A stretch of DNA of 26,093 nucleotides, taken from Porticoccaceae bacterium UBA1989 (lineage in GTDB: Bacteria > Pseudomonadota > Gammaproteobacteria > Pseudomonadales > Porticoccaceae). The position numbers and the translations under genes are program-made. How positions within the stretch are numbered: the stretch's first letter is position 1; every line of letters starts with the position of its first letter. The notes beneath the pieces were generated by a model, which was given only the letters and a program-made list of their open reading frames with translations, searched no databases and was not told the origin of the DNA. Shown piece after piece: positions 6,294 through 15,235 of this stretch. The stretch spans positions 1 through 26,093 of the forward strand of contig DDDD01000146.1 of assembly GCA_002335945.1 (NCBI GenBank), read 5' to 3'.

Positions 6294-7157
6294 TTGCGTG
6301 CCCTAGCTGAATTTATTATGCGCGGGCGAGCCCAGGCTTGTATCGTGGCGCTATTGGGAAATATTTTTCCCTTTGTTAGCCCGGCAACCATTGGCTTGGT
6401 AACACTTCGTAAAGGAAGTGCTGAGGGTTTAATCGTATCCCTATGGGCAGTTTTGCCGCTCATAGGTACTTACTACCTCAGTGATGGAAACCAGCTGCTA
6501 ACCTTAGTGTCAGTAGCTGCACTGTTTATGATGGTGGTCGCGGCCAATGTGCTGCGAGTTACTGCCTCATGGCAGTGGACCATGCTGTTATCGGTGGTGG
6601 TTGGCGTTGTTATCGCACTCGGTTTTGGCTGGTTTTTTTCAGCTGCTATTGATCAGTTCGTGCAAGATGTAAGCGACATGTTCGAGCAGATAGCCGAAGA
6701 GCAAAAGTTAGAAGAGACGCCCTTTATTCCGGGGCGTCAATTTATATTGGGTCTTATGGCCTGGATGCTAACACTCAGCGCGATAGCGAGTTTGTTAGTC
6801 TCCAGATGGTGGCAAGCACTGCTGTATAACCCAGGTGGATTTCAACAAGAATTCCACGGTTTAAGATTAGATAGCAGCGTTGCGCTGTTGTTGATAGCTG
6901 CTGTTTTAGCTGGGATGTATTTGCCAAGCGAATACAAACCCTGGATGCAGCTTTTGGCAGTACCGTTACTGGTCTGCGGACTGGCTTTGGTTCACCACAG
7001 CATCGGGTTTTTGAAGTTGGGTGGTCAGTGGCTGGGTCTACTGTATTTTGGGTTGGTGTTTGCTGGATCTTCAACAGCGTTACTGCTGGTTGGTCTGGGA
7101 TTTGCTGACAGCATATTGAATTTACGCGCAAGATTGGCGGCGACTAAAAACCGCTAA
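6294..7157 (+). CDS. Multi-spanning membrane protein between rpsR and rplI (DUF2232-like)
   Basis: This is a 287-residue protein of unknown function with about eight hydrophobic segments, so an integral inner-membrane protein. A TTG start at 6294 is chosen because TAAGGA lies nine bases upstream and the resulting N-terminus, RALAEFIMRGRAQA, is the one I remember for the protein in this position in Pseudomonas. The ATG at 6318 would cut into it. A short acidic stretch (VQDVSDMFEQIAEEQKLEET, around 122-141) breaks the helices. It is probably related to the DUF2232 family. Its conserved place inside a ribosomal protein operon suggests co-expression, but no function can be given. Confidence 0.75.
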   Translation: MRALAEFIMRGRAQACIVALLGNIFPFVSPATIGLVTLRKGSAEGLIVSLWAVLPLIGTYYLSDGNQLLTLVSVAALFMMVVAANVLRVTASWQWTMLLSVVVGVVIALGFGWFFSAAIDQFVQDVSDMFEQIAEEQKLEETPFIPGRQFILGLMAWMLTLSAIASLLVSRWWQALLYNPGGFQQEFHGLRLDSSVALLLIAAVLAGMYLPSEYKPWMQLLAVPLLVCGLALVHHSIGFLKLGGQWLGLLYFGLVFAGSSTALLLVGLGFADSILNLRARLAATKNR

Positions 7158-7192
7158 CATTGGGCAGATAGTAAGAAAAAGAGGCTATTAAG

Positions 7193-7642
7193 ATGCAAGT
7201 TATTCTTCTAGAAAAGATTGGCAAATTGGGTAACATTGGCGACAAAGCTACTGTTAAAGCTGGTTACGGCCGCAACTATTTGGTTCCTCAGGGCAAGGCT
7301 GTATTTGCTACTGAAGCCAACATCATCGACTTCGAAACACGCCGTGCTGGCCTTGAAGCTGCTGCTGCTGAGAAACTGGGCGAAGCTCAGGCTCGTGCTA
7401 CTAAGCTGCAAGCTGCGGGTACCATTACTATTAGCGCTATCGCTGGTGATGAAGGCAAGCTGTTTGGCTCTATTGGTGTTCGTGAGTTGGAAGATGCGAT
7501 TAACGCAGCCGGCGGCGAGATCAGCAAGAGCGAGATTAACCTTCCAGATGGCGCTTTCCGCCACGTTGGAGAGTTTACAGTTGAAGTTCAGCTGCACCTC
7601 GACGTTGTTGAGACGGTCACTGTTATTATTGAAGCAGAGTAA
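7193..7642 (+). CDS. rplI: 50S ribosomal protein L9
   Basis: L9 is an elongated large-subunit protein that binds 23S rRNA near L1 and helps keep the reading frame. The 149 residues show the N-terminal RNA-binding domain (MQVILLEKIGKLGNIGD, VKAGYGRNYLVPQGKA), the long connecting helix (TRRAGLEAAAAEKLGEAQ) and the C-terminal domain (GDEGKLFGSIG, LPDGAFRHVGE). It starts 35 bases after the membrane protein gene, with an A/G-rich ribosome-binding site (AAAGAGG). It is the last gene before a hairpin terminator. A second open frame over the same DNA is only a shadow. Confidence 0.98.
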   Translation: MQVILLEKIGKLGNIGDKATVKAGYGRNYLVPQGKAVFATEANIIDFETRRAGLEAAAAEKLGEAQARATKLQAAGTITISAIAGDEGKLFGSIGVRELEDAINAAGGEISKSEINLPDGAFRHVGEFTVEVQLHLDVVETVTVIIEAE

Positions 7643-7696
7643 TTCCTGCAGTCTGGCTGCTGAGTAAATAAGTCAGATATCAGTAAAGCATTGCAT

Positions 7697-7739
7697 AACG
7701 GCACCGCTTCTTAATAAGATGCAGTGCCGTTTTTGTTTT
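7697..7739 (+). terminator. Rho-independent terminator after rplI
   Basis: AACGGCAC (7697-7704) pairs perfectly with GTGCCGTT (7724-7731), and the stem is followed by TTTTGTTTT. It closes the rpsF-rplI transcript 55 bases after the rplI stop and separates it from dnaB. Confidence 0.8.
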
Positions 7740-7782
7740 CGCGGGCAAATTAACCTTATAACCACAGAGTAAGATTTCTGGT

Positions 7783-9231
7783 ATGAACGAAGCACTTTTT
7801 GCGGAACCTACCGTCAGTCAACCACTCCCTCATTCAATTGAGGCTGAGCAGGCTGTACTCGGTGGTTTAATGCTGAAAAATGATGCTTTTGATTCTATTG
7901 CAGAAGTGTTGGCAGACAGCGATTTTTACAGCAAAGATCACCAGCTGATCTTTAATGCCATGCACAGTCTGTCTGCAGATGGCCAGCCGTTCGACCCGAT
8001 TACCCTCTCTGAATTCCTACAAAATAATAATGATCTCAGTGCCGTGGGTGGTGCCGAGTATCTGGTTGATCTCGCCCATAGCACTCCAAGCTCCGCCAAT
8101 ATTAAAGCCTACACCCAGATTGTGCTTGAGCGTTCGATCGTTCGCCAACTGATAGGCGCGGCCAGCGATATAGTGCGCAAAGGCTACAATCCCCTCGGTT
8201 GGGATAGCTCTAAACTGTTGGCCGAAGCCGAGAGTCGACTCCAAGAAATTATTGAAAATCGCCCCAAAAAGGGCGGTTTTAAAGAAGTTAATACCCTCAT
8301 TAAAGAAGCGGTTGAGCGGCTCGATGAACTGTTCAAAAATGACGCCGATATTACTGGCCTCAGCACTGGGTTCTCCGATCTGGATGCCATGACCTCCGGC
8401 TGGCAGAAATCAGATTTAATTATTATCGCTGGACGACCCTCCATGGGTAAAACGGCCTTCGCCATGAACATGGTAGAACACGCCACCCTTCATCAGAATC
8501 GTCCGGTACTGGTCTTCTCGCTTGAGATGCCAGCCAGCAGCCTAGTCATGCGTATGCTCTCTTCCATTGGCAAGATTGATGCAACGCGTATGCGCTCGGG
8601 CAACCTAGTCGAAGATGATTGGCCGCGCCTCAGCAGTGCGGCACAGCGACTTAAAGATCGACCTCTGTTTATTGATGATTCGGCGGGCATTACCACCTTG
8701 GAAATGCGCAACCGTATCAAGCAGTTCACCCGCGAGCGTGTGGACCAGTTACGTGCCCAGTGGCATCAGGAACATGGTGCAGATACCCCAGCCGACACTG
8801 AGGCTCTTTACGAGCAGGCCCAGCCAGGCATGATTATGGTGGATTACCTGCAGCTGATGAGCGGCACTAATTCTGCGGAAGGGCGAGTACAAGAAATCTC
8901 GCAGATATCCCGTGAGCTTAAAGGTCTGGCCAGAGAATATGAATGCCCAATGATCGCGCTGTCCCAGCTCAGTCGAAATGTGGAACAGCGGCCCAACAAA
9001 CGCCCTGTAAACGCGGATCTCCGTGAATCTGGCGCCATTGAGCAGGATGCGGATGTTATTGCCTTTATCTACCGTGATGAGGTGTATAACGAAGACAGTC
9101 CCGATAAGGGCACCGCTGAGATCATTCTTGGCAAGCAGCGTAATGGTCCAATTGGCACCTGCCGATTAATGTTTATGGGTAAGTATACGCGCTTTGAAAA
9201 TCTGGCTGGTGATCACTTTTCTGACAACTAG
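7783..9231 (+). CDS. dnaB: Replicative DNA helicase DnaB
   Basis: DnaB is the hexameric 5'-3' helicase that unwinds DNA at the replication fork and recruits primase. The N-terminal domain starts PHSIEAEQAVLGGLM (16-30) and a linker runs to about 190. The RecA-like motor has Walker A GRPSMGKT (217-224), FSLEMP, Walker B with DYLQLM (354-359), LSQLSRNVEQRP and LRESGAIEQDAD. There is no intein. Between the helix after EMRNR and the Walker B strand there are about 26 residues more than in E. coli DnaB (around 318-345). The length of 482 is therefore slightly above the E. coli enzyme. It follows the rplI terminator and should have its own promoter in the 140-base gap, where I cannot pick one with confidence. 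Confidence 0.97.
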   Translation: MNEALFAEPTVSQPLPHSIEAEQAVLGGLMLKNDAFDSIAEVLADSDFYSKDHQLIFNAMHSLSADGQPFDPITLSEFLQNNNDLSAVGGAEYLVDLAHSTPSSANIKAYTQIVLERSIVRQLIGAASDIVRKGYNPLGWDSSKLLAEAESRLQEIIENRPKKGGFKEVNTLIKEAVERLDELFKNDADITGLSTGFSDLDAMTSGWQKSDLIIIAGRPSMGKTAFAMNMVEHATLHQNRPVLVFSLEMPASSLVMRMLSSIGKIDATRMRSGNLVEDDWPRLSSAAQRLKDRPLFIDDSAGITTLEMRNRIKQFTRERVDQLRAQWHQEHGADTPADTEALYEQAQPGMIMVDYLQLMSGTNSAEGRVQEISQISRELKGLAREYECPMIALSQLSRNVEQRPNKRPVNADLRESGAIEQDADVIAFIYRDEVYNEDSPDKGTAEIILGKQRNGPIGTCRLMFMGKYTRFENLAGDHFSDN

Positions 9232-9281
9232 TATTCTTAACTTTTAAGCAGAACTATTTCCAATAATTAAGGATTTCGTTA

Positions 9282-10130
9282 ATGAAGGTCTTCCATACCG
9301 TCAGTGGTCTTAGAGACGATTTAAATAAAGATCGCCTCAAGGGACTGCGCATTGGTTTTGTGCCCACCATGGGCAACCTCCACGGTGGGCATTTAGCCCT
9401 CATTAAACAGGCCCGCGAGACTAACGACATAGTCGTCTGCTCGATCTTTGTAAACGCGCTACAGTTTGGTCTTAACGAAGACTGGGACAAATATCCCCGC
9501 ACCTACCAGGGCGATTGCGACAAGCTTCGTGATGCTGGCTGTGACTATCTTTTTCATCCAGACGATATCGAAATGTACCCCAATGGTCTTGATACCCAGA
9601 GCCGGGTTATTTGCCCAACCATGACCGATGTTCTCTGTGGTGCTAGCCGCCCGGGCCATTTCGAAGGTGTAACCACCGTGGTTAGCAAACTGTTCAATAT
9701 AGTACAGCCCGACGAAGCGATTTTTGGTATCAAAGATTACCAGCAGTTGGCCGTAATTCGTCGTATGGCAGAAGACCTGTGTATGCCCATCCAAATTAGC
9801 TCTGCGCCTATTCATAGAGAGCCAGACGGTTTGGCGATGAGCTCGCGCAACAGCTATATTACGGCTGAAGAGCGGCCCCTAGTGATAGTACTTAAAGATA
9901 GTTTGGCCTGGATAGCAGAAGAGATTAAAGCGGGTAACCGTGACTTTGTTGGTTTGGAAGGAACGGCTAAATCACGCATCATTGAAGCGGGCTTTAAAAT
10001 AGATTACGTCACGATCTGTAACAGTAAAACACTGGATCAAGCCGCGGATGATGACCTTGAAATTACCATTCTAGGTGCTATGTTTACTGAGTCAGCACGA
10101 TTGATTGATAATTTGAGCATTAGCCTATAA
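9282..10130 (+). CDS. panC: Pantothenate synthetase (PanC)
   Basis: PanC joins pantoate and beta-alanine with ATP to form pantothenate, the precursor of CoA. The 282 residues match the family: FVPTMGNLHGGH (26-37, with the adenylate-binding His34 and His37), QFGLNEDWDKYPRT, GASRPGHFEGV, SKLFNIVQPD, the KD-x-QQ block (K151, D152) and MSSRN (186-190). Two usually constant positions differ: the Pro of FVNP is Ala (FVNAL), and the Glu of GEKD is Ile (GIKD). The direct substrate-contact residues I can identify are kept, so it is probably active. AAGGA precedes the ATG. It is followed by panD; panB is not in the window. Confidence 0.93.
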   Translation: MKVFHTVSGLRDDLNKDRLKGLRIGFVPTMGNLHGGHLALIKQARETNDIVVCSIFVNALQFGLNEDWDKYPRTYQGDCDKLRDAGCDYLFHPDDIEMYPNGLDTQSRVICPTMTDVLCGASRPGHFEGVTTVVSKLFNIVQPDEAIFGIKDYQQLAVIRRMAEDLCMPIQISSAPIHREPDGLAMSSRNSYITAEERPLVIVLKDSLAWIAEEIKAGNRDFVGLEGTAKSRIIEAGFKIDYVTICNSKTLDQAADDDLEITILGAMFTESARLIDNLSISL

Positions 10131-10184
10131 AGGCACAGTAACTATTGAGTAGAGCAGTTTGTTATTTAAAAAGGACTTCTAAAT

Positions 10185-10574
10185 ATGTTGTCGAATTTTC
10201 TAAAAGCTAAGCTACACATGGCCTCGGTCACTCAGGCAGAACTCTGGTATGACGGTTCTTGCGCGATTGATGCCGACTTACTGGCGCTGTCTGATATGCG
10301 CGAGTTTGAACAGATTGATATTTACAACGTGACCAATGGTGAGCGGTTTACTACTTACGTTATCGTTGCTGAAGCAGGTTCTGGGATTATCTCTATCAAT
10401 GGTGCGGCGGCACGAAAATGCCAGGTGGGGGATCGTATTATTATTGCCACCTATGGGCAGTTTTCTGAGGTTGAGGCGGCTGTGCATAAACCTAAGCTGG
10501 TTTATTTAAAGGCTGACAATTCCGTTGAGCGTTCGACCAATACCATTGCCATACAGAAGCCAGTAACCGCTTAA
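10185..10574 (+). CDS. panD: Aspartate 1-decarboxylase proenzyme (PanD)
   Basis: PanD makes beta-alanine from L-aspartate, the second substrate of PanC, so panC and panD encode consecutive needs of one pathway. The enzyme cleaves itself to form a pyruvoyl cofactor; the processing site Gly-Ser is seen in YDGSCAID at residues 24-25. Other family blocks are KAKLHMASVTQAEL, IDIYNVTNGERF, GSGIISINGAAA and VGDRIIIATY. The length of 129 is normal. It starts 54 bases after panC behind AAAAAGGA. The reading ends just before the convergent batD gene, and no clear terminator hairpin is seen in the 52-base gap. Confidence 0.96.
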   Translation: MLSNFLKAKLHMASVTQAELWYDGSCAIDADLLALSDMREFEQIDIYNVTNGERFTTYVIVAEAGSGIISINGAAARKCQVGDRIIIATYGQFSEVEAAVHKPKLVYLKADNSVERSTNTIAIQKPVTA

Positions 10575-10626
10575 CGCGTCTGTCTTCTGCTTCCTTTTTA
10601 TTTACAACTTACTACTTCCTACCTTG

Positions 10627-12375
10627 TTACTCAGGATAGAGCGGCTTAAGCCCATTGCCTGAACTGGATACGCTGTTGCGGGAAAAAGTAGACTGCTGCT
10701 TTAAACGCTGCAATAACAAACTAATATCCAAGTTGTCCTCAGTACTTTCGGCCTCACCCTTATAGAGCTGGCGATCTAGCTGAGCAAATTGCTGCTGCAA
10801 CTCTGCATCGTCTAAGAGCAGGCTAAGGGCCTTTAAGGTTGTCGGTGGCGTCTCTGCAAAGAGGCACTGACCCCAGGCGACAATCCCATCACGCATTGCC
10901 ATCAGATTATTGTTGTTAGCCTCTATCTCAATAGCTTTTAGCTGCTGCTTTAAGTTAAGTAACGGAGAAGTTTTCTGTTCGCTACTGGTTTTCTTAATAC
11001 TGCGCTGCTTGCGGCGACCCAACAATAGTAGGGCGATAGTGGCCAGTAACAATGCATTAAATACCAGTGACAGTTTTACCAGCATCGATGGCTCGGCAGA
11101 TCCTGCACTGCCAAAGAAACCGGCTGACTCTGGATTTAAATCAAGGGGTTCCATGGTTGTTAGGGGGGTATTGGCCGCTAATGGTGTGTTATTAATAATC
11201 GCCGTGCTGGGGGCCACCTGAACCTTGGTGGCGGGAAGGCTGGCTGTTTGCATACGTTGGTTTTTGGTGTCCCACCAGCGCATCTCTATGGCTGGAATAA
11301 CGAGCTCACCGGCTCGATTAGGCACCAGTGCTAAAGACTCTGTGCGCGTACCCAACACGCCATCTCCAATCGCCTGTTCCTCAAGCTGTGGCTGGTCTGG
11401 ATACACCTTATAGCTAGGGCTCTCAATGATTGGCAGCGGTATTATCTGTGCCCCGGTTAGTCCCTGAGCATTGATGCGAATGGTTCTGGTTATGGGCTCG
11501 CCAACGATGAGACTATCGAGGTCGCCGCTCCACTGTTCGCTTAGCTCAACTTTACTGCTGGGCATCCATTCATCGGCGGGCACATGGGTAGGTCTGGCCA
11601 TGATGTCGATTCTTTTAGCATCGGTGTCGCGAAATATGCGATTACCCCGACTGGAAAAGGAACCAAATTGACTGCGGCTAGTGGTTTCATAGGCACCAAA
11701 GCGCAGTAGGGGAATATCGAGTTTGCCACTGCTCTGGGGGAATATTGCATAGCGCACTTCTAGTACTAAATAGTTTCTGCCGTTAATGACTTTTTGAAAT
11801 TGACTGTCGCCGAGGCGCTGGACAATGGCACCGGGAATATCCAGGTCTGAGAGGCTGTAGTCTCGTAACTGCACGGAGGTGTAGAGTCGATGGGTGAGTA
11901 TTATTTGTTCCTGGATATAGACTGCAGATTTGTCCACCAGTGTTTCTGTGTAAATGGGTTGTTTGCCGCTAGCCGCAGATCCAGAAGTAGAGGCGGCGCG
12001 AACGGTAACTTCTACGGCGTTACTAATTTCTCTTTTGTACTTTAATGAGGGAATTAAAATAATGCCGATACGCTTGGGTAGCAGTGTTAAATTCCAATCG
12101 GTGTAAGAAACCGCTTTGCCGTTAACACTGGAATACTGCTGCTGACGACTGTTGGATAGAATTTCAAAATCGGTTTGCAACGGCGTAAAATCAGGCTCTG
12201 ACGTAAACGCCTGCGCGTCGAGTCGCACACGGAGCTGCAAGGTTTCGTTGCTGTCGAGTACTGTGCGGTTTACTTTTGACGTTAGCTCTGCCCAGCTTAG
12301 GGTAGATATTCCCACTGTGGTCAGTATTAATAGTGCAGTAAAAAGAAATCCGTTTTTGTAAAAATATCGAGTCAT
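10627..12375 (-). CDS. batD: BatD family protein
   Basis: This is a 582-residue protein of the BatD (oxygen tolerance) family. It has an N-terminal membrane/signal segment (FLFTALLILTTVGISTLSWA, ending near residue 29), then a large exported part with repeated beta-rich stretches (LQTDFEIL, TDWNLTLLPKRIG, then EQIILTHRLYT). A C-terminal membrane helix (SLVFNALLLATIALLLLG) is followed by a basic, cytoplasmic tail. The fold implies a periplasmic domain anchored at both ends. Its ATG directly follows the TAA of the upstream batB/C gene (TAAATG), so translation is probably coupled. It is the last gene of the MoxR-Bat operon. The precise function of BatD is not established; the family is linked to aerotolerance and envelope stress. 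Confidence 0.88.
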   Translation of the reverse strand: MTRYFYKNGFLFTALLILTTVGISTLSWAELTSKVNRTVLDSNETLQLRVRLDAQAFTSEPDFTPLQTDFEILSNSRQQQYSSVNGKAVSYTDWNLTLLPKRIGIILIPSLKYKREISNAVEVTVRAASTSGSAASGKQPIYTETLVDKSAVYIQEQIILTHRLYTSVQLRDYSLSDLDIPGAIVQRLGDSQFQKVINGRNYLVLEVRYAIFPQSSGKLDIPLLRFGAYETTSRSQFGSFSSRGNRIFRDTDAKRIDIMARPTHVPADEWMPSSKVELSEQWSGDLDSLIVGEPITRTIRINAQGLTGAQIIPLPIIESPSYKVYPDQPQLEEQAIGDGVLGTRTESLALVPNRAGELVIPAIEMRWWDTKNQRMQTASLPATKVQVAPSTAIINNTPLAANTPLTTMEPLDLNPESAGFFGSAGSAEPSMLVKLSLVFNALLLATIALLLLGRRKQRSIKKTSSEQKTSPLLNLKQQLKAIEIEANNNNLMAMRDGIVAWGQCLFAETPPTTLKALSLLLDDAELQQQFAQLDRQLYKGEAESTEDNLDISLLLQRLKQQSTFSRNSVSSSGNGLKPLYPE

Positions 12376-14244
12376 TTACCAGCGCTCTTCGTCGTTGGGT
12401 GGCTTGGGGCGTTTTGGCTCCAGTGCACGTTGTCGCGACTGGTAGCGGAATTTTGCACGCAGCAGACCGCCGGGATCATCGGGCACTCTGCGCAACATCT
12501 GTTCTATTTCTTGCTGGGCCTGTTTCTCTTCGTCGGTGGGCTCGGCCTGTGCTTCTTGCGGCTGCTCTTTGTCTTGTTGTTCCTGCTGTTGTTTTTCTTT
12601 CTGCTCCTGAGCTTCTTGCTCTTTGGCCTCTTTTTCGGCTTGCTCTCGCTCTTCTTTTTCTTGCTCTGTCTCTTCTGGTTGCTGGTTCTGTTGATCCTGT
12701 TCCTGCGGTTCGTCGCTGGAATCTGAGGGCTGGGGATCGCCGTTTTCTTGCTGCTGTTGTTGATCCTGGTCCTGCTGATCCTTGTTGTCTTTCTTGTCTT
12801 GGTCTTGTTCTTGGTCCTGCTGTTCCGAAGAGTCTTCTTGCTGCTCTTTTAGCTTTTCAATAAGGTCGCGATTGGCCGCGGCATCTTCCATCTCTGGTTG
12901 CTGTTTTAGGGCCTGATTATAGGCTTCGATTGCGCCTTCAAGGTCGCCGGATTTTGCTAGGGCATTACCGCGGTTGTAATGGGCGGCGGCTGTTTCGGCG
13001 CCTAAAAAGTCATCGATGGCCTGATCGTAGTCGCCGGCTTTATAGGCGGCGCTGCCACGCCATTGGTCGTCGTCAAAGAGTGATTGAGCAGCCTCTAGGT
13101 TTCCCTCTTCTAATGCCTGAGCGCCCTGCTGATCGGGGGTTTGCCACAGGTCATTCCAGTCTAATGCCTCGACGGGATGACTACTAAATAGTAGCGGAGC
13201 AAAGAGCAACGTAACCACTGCGCCTCTGCGAAAACTTAATACCAGGGCTGGCAATAAAAGTATGGCCAGCCAATAGCCTTGGTCGTCCCAGAGGTCAAAT
13301 GAACGATCTAGTTCTCTAGTGGCATCGGGGAATAGCTGTTCTGTCACGGCGAGTATTTGCTCAATGTCGCTGTCCCCCGCACTAATAGTTTGGTAGTTGC
13401 CGCCCTGTGCCGAGGCCAGTGCTTGCAGTGAGGAGGCGGCTAATTTTGGAATTAAAATAGCGCCGCGACTGTCTTTAACAAAGCCGCCATCACCCAGAGG
13501 AATAGGTGCACCCTGATCAGTGCCTACGCCCAAAATAGAGAGCCTAAATTTGCCAGCTTGGGAGACCATTGACTGAATGGTGCCAAACGCGGAGCGCGCC
13601 ACGCCGTCGGTTATTAATAAAATATCCGCCTGTTCGTAACCCCCGTTAATCGCCAGCTCGAGGGCGATTTCTATGGCTTCTTCGGTATTACTGCCGTACT
13701 CGGGTAACAGGGTAGGGTGCAGAATTGGCACCAGACTAATAATGGTATTGCTGTCTTCGGTTAGGGGCGAAACCGTATGGGCCTCACCGCCATAGACCAC
13801 CAGCGCAGTAAATCCTTCGTGGCGTTTCTTAAGAATATCAATTAACTTGTAGCGGGCGCGAACTAGGCGGCTGGGTTTAATATCTTGGGCGAGCATGGAA
13901 GGTGATAAATCGAATACCACTATCAACGCTGAATCTTCTTTGTGCACTGGCTGTGGTAGCTGCTGCCAAGTTGGGCCCGCAAGGCTGATGCAACTCAGTA
14001 TCCAGGCTAGGGCCAAGCCGGTGATTAACCAGGCGGTACTGTGGCGCTTTTTGCCGTCCTCGCCCTGCATTAAAAAGGGCAGTAGGGCGGGGTTTATAAT
14101 CTGTGCCCAGTTGCCGGCGCTGCGCTTGCGCCATTGAAATAATGCCAGTACTAGGGCGGCTGGAATGAGTCCCAGAAACCACAGAGGTCGCAGAAAATGA
14201 AAGTCAGCTGACGAGGCCATTAGCTCGGCGAAGAATTCAGGCAT
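12376..14244 (-). CDS. BatB/BatC fusion: membrane VWA domain plus TPR and Gln/Glu-rich tail
   Basis: This 622-residue protein joins two Bat functions. Residues 18-38 and 70-92 are membrane helices. They are followed by a von Willebrand A domain with the metal site DLSPS (112-116) and the later LLITDG. Two more hydrophobic helices near 325-360 return through the membrane. Then come TPR-like repeats (DYDQAIDDFLGAETAAAHYNR, split here as DYDQAIDDF and AAHYNRGNALAKSGDLE, then EAYNQALKQQPE), typical of BatC. A long Gln/Glu/Asp-rich stretch spans roughly 465-570, and the conserved end LRRVPDDPGGLL closes the protein. VWA and TPR modules bind protein partners, which fits a scaffold acting with the MoxR ATPase. 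It overlaps batA by 8 bases (ATGCCTGA). Confidence 0.9.
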   Translation of the reverse strand: MPEFFAELMASSADFHFLRPLWFLGLIPAALVLALFQWRKRSAGNWAQIINPALLPFLMQGEDGKKRHSTAWLITGLALAWILSCISLAGPTWQQLPQPVHKEDSALIVVFDLSPSMLAQDIKPSRLVRARYKLIDILKKRHEGFTALVVYGGEAHTVSPLTEDSNTIISLVPILHPTLLPEYGSNTEEAIEIALELAINGGYEQADILLITDGVARSAFGTIQSMVSQAGKFRLSILGVGTDQGAPIPLGDGGFVKDSRGAILIPKLAASSLQALASAQGGNYQTISAGDSDIEQILAVTEQLFPDATRELDRSFDLWDDQGYWLAILLLPALVLSFRRGAVVTLLFAPLLFSSHPVEALDWNDLWQTPDQQGAQALEEGNLEAAQSLFDDDQWRGSAAYKAGDYDQAIDDFLGAETAAAHYNRGNALAKSGDLEGAIEAYNQALKQQPEMEDAAANRDLIEKLKEQQEDSSEQQDQEQDQDKKDNKDQQDQDQQQQQENGDPQPSDSSDEPQEQDQQNQQPEETEQEKEEREQAEKEAKEQEAQEQKEKQQQEQQDKEQPQEAQAEPTDEEKQAQQEIEQMLRRVPDDPGGLLRAKFRYQSRQRALEPKRPKPPNDEERW

Positions 14245-15235
14245 GGGCGCTCCTGCGACTGCTAAACAGAGCGACTATTAGGCTGAGCGCAAACGCCAAT
14301 CCCAGAGGCCAATGAAACAGAGTGGCTACCGGGCGAATAGTTTCTGCTTCCTGTTCAATGGCTTCTAGGCGATTGAGTTCGGCATAAATAGCCATTAGTT
14401 CCTGAGGGTCCCGAGCGCGGAAGAACTGCCCGCCCGTGGTATCGGCTATGCCCTGCAATGCCGTCTCGTCGAGGTCGGCGCTTGGGTTAGTCACGCGGTT
14501 ACCAAACAGCCCCCAGGTTTCTTGCATCTCTGCGCCTATCCCGATGGTGTATATTTTCACCTTAGCCCGCTTTGCGAGATCGGCAGCCTCCATGGGGTCT
14601 AACTCACCGGCATTGTTGGCGCCGTCGGTTAGCAGAATAACCACCCGATGGTTTTCCGGTCGATCCTGTAATCGTTTGACCGCAAGCCCGATGGCATCAC
14701 CAATGGCGGTACCATTACTGCCGGCAAAACCGAGCTGTGCTTCATTTAATAAGACCTGCATAGTTTTTCGATCAAAGGTGAGGGGCGTTTGTAGATACGC
14801 TTTTTCGCCGAATAAAATAAGCCCCAGTCGATCACCTTCACGCTTGATTACAAAGTCGCCGACCACAGCTTTTACAGCCACCAAACGATTCACTTGGCGG
14901 CCATTAATGTCCATATCTTCCTGCTGCATGCTGCCAGAGATATCCACGGCCAGCAAAATGTCTCGGCCATTGGTGGGCATGGCCACAGGTTCACCAATCC
15001 ACACTGGGCGTGTGAGGGCTGCGACCGTGCTCAACCAGCAGATCGTCAGCATGGCGAGAAGGAGGTGACGCTGCCAGGTCGTGGTTTTAGGAGAGATGCC
15101 TGCATTCAGTGCGGCGCTCGCGAGCAGGGGTGCGCGCAGGGCACGCATGCTTAACTCGGCGGGGCTGCGCAACCAGCGATAGATAAAGGGTAGGGGTGCA
15201 AGGGCCAGTGCCCAGGGCCAGAGAAGGTCTAGCAT
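14237..15235 (-). CDS. batA: BatA-like VWA domain membrane protein
   Basis: This 332-residue protein has an N-terminal hydrophobic segment (LLWPWALALAPLPFIY), a second helix near 57-75 and a von Willebrand A domain. The MIDAS metal site is complete: DISGS (98-102), a Thr in GSNGTAIGDAIG, and LLTDGANNAGE. A C-terminal helix (LGLAFALSLIVALFSS) precedes a short basic end. The layout places the VWA domain between membrane anchors, as in other Bat proteins. It starts by a one-base overlap with the DUF4381 stop (TAATG) and runs into batB/C by 8 bases, so the genes are translationally linked. The exact partner is unknown. Confidence 0.92.
   Translation of the reverse strand: MLDLLWPWALALAPLPFIYRWLRSPAELSMRALRAPLLASAALNAGISPKTTTWQRHLLLAMLTICWLSTVAALTRPVWIGEPVAMPTNGRDILLAVDISGSMQQEDMDINGRQVNRLVAVKAVVGDFVIKREGDRLGLILFGEKAYLQTPLTFDRKTMQVLLNEAQLGFAGSNGTAIGDAIGLAVKRLQDRPENHRVVILLTDGANNAGELDPMEAADLAKRAKVKIYTIGIGAEMQETWGLFGNRVTNPSADLDETALQGIADTTGGQFFRARDPQELMAIYAELNRLEAIEQEAETIRPVATLFHWPLGLAFALSLIVALFSSRRSAHA

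Noticed and set aside
7218..7667. Second 149-codon frame over rplI on the same strand.
   Set aside because: It is a shifted frame created by rplI codon composition (Leu/Ala/Ser-rich) with no family likeness; rplI itself is certain.
12399..12863. Leu/Phe/Val-rich open frames on the plus strand opposite the batB/C tail.
   Set aside because: They are the antisense of CAG/GAG-rich codons for Gln and Glu, which read as hydrophobic residues; they look like membrane proteins only by composition.
14436..15068. 210-codon plus-strand frame opposite batA.
   Set aside because: It is antisense to a clear VWA gene, with no ribosome-binding site and no known domain.
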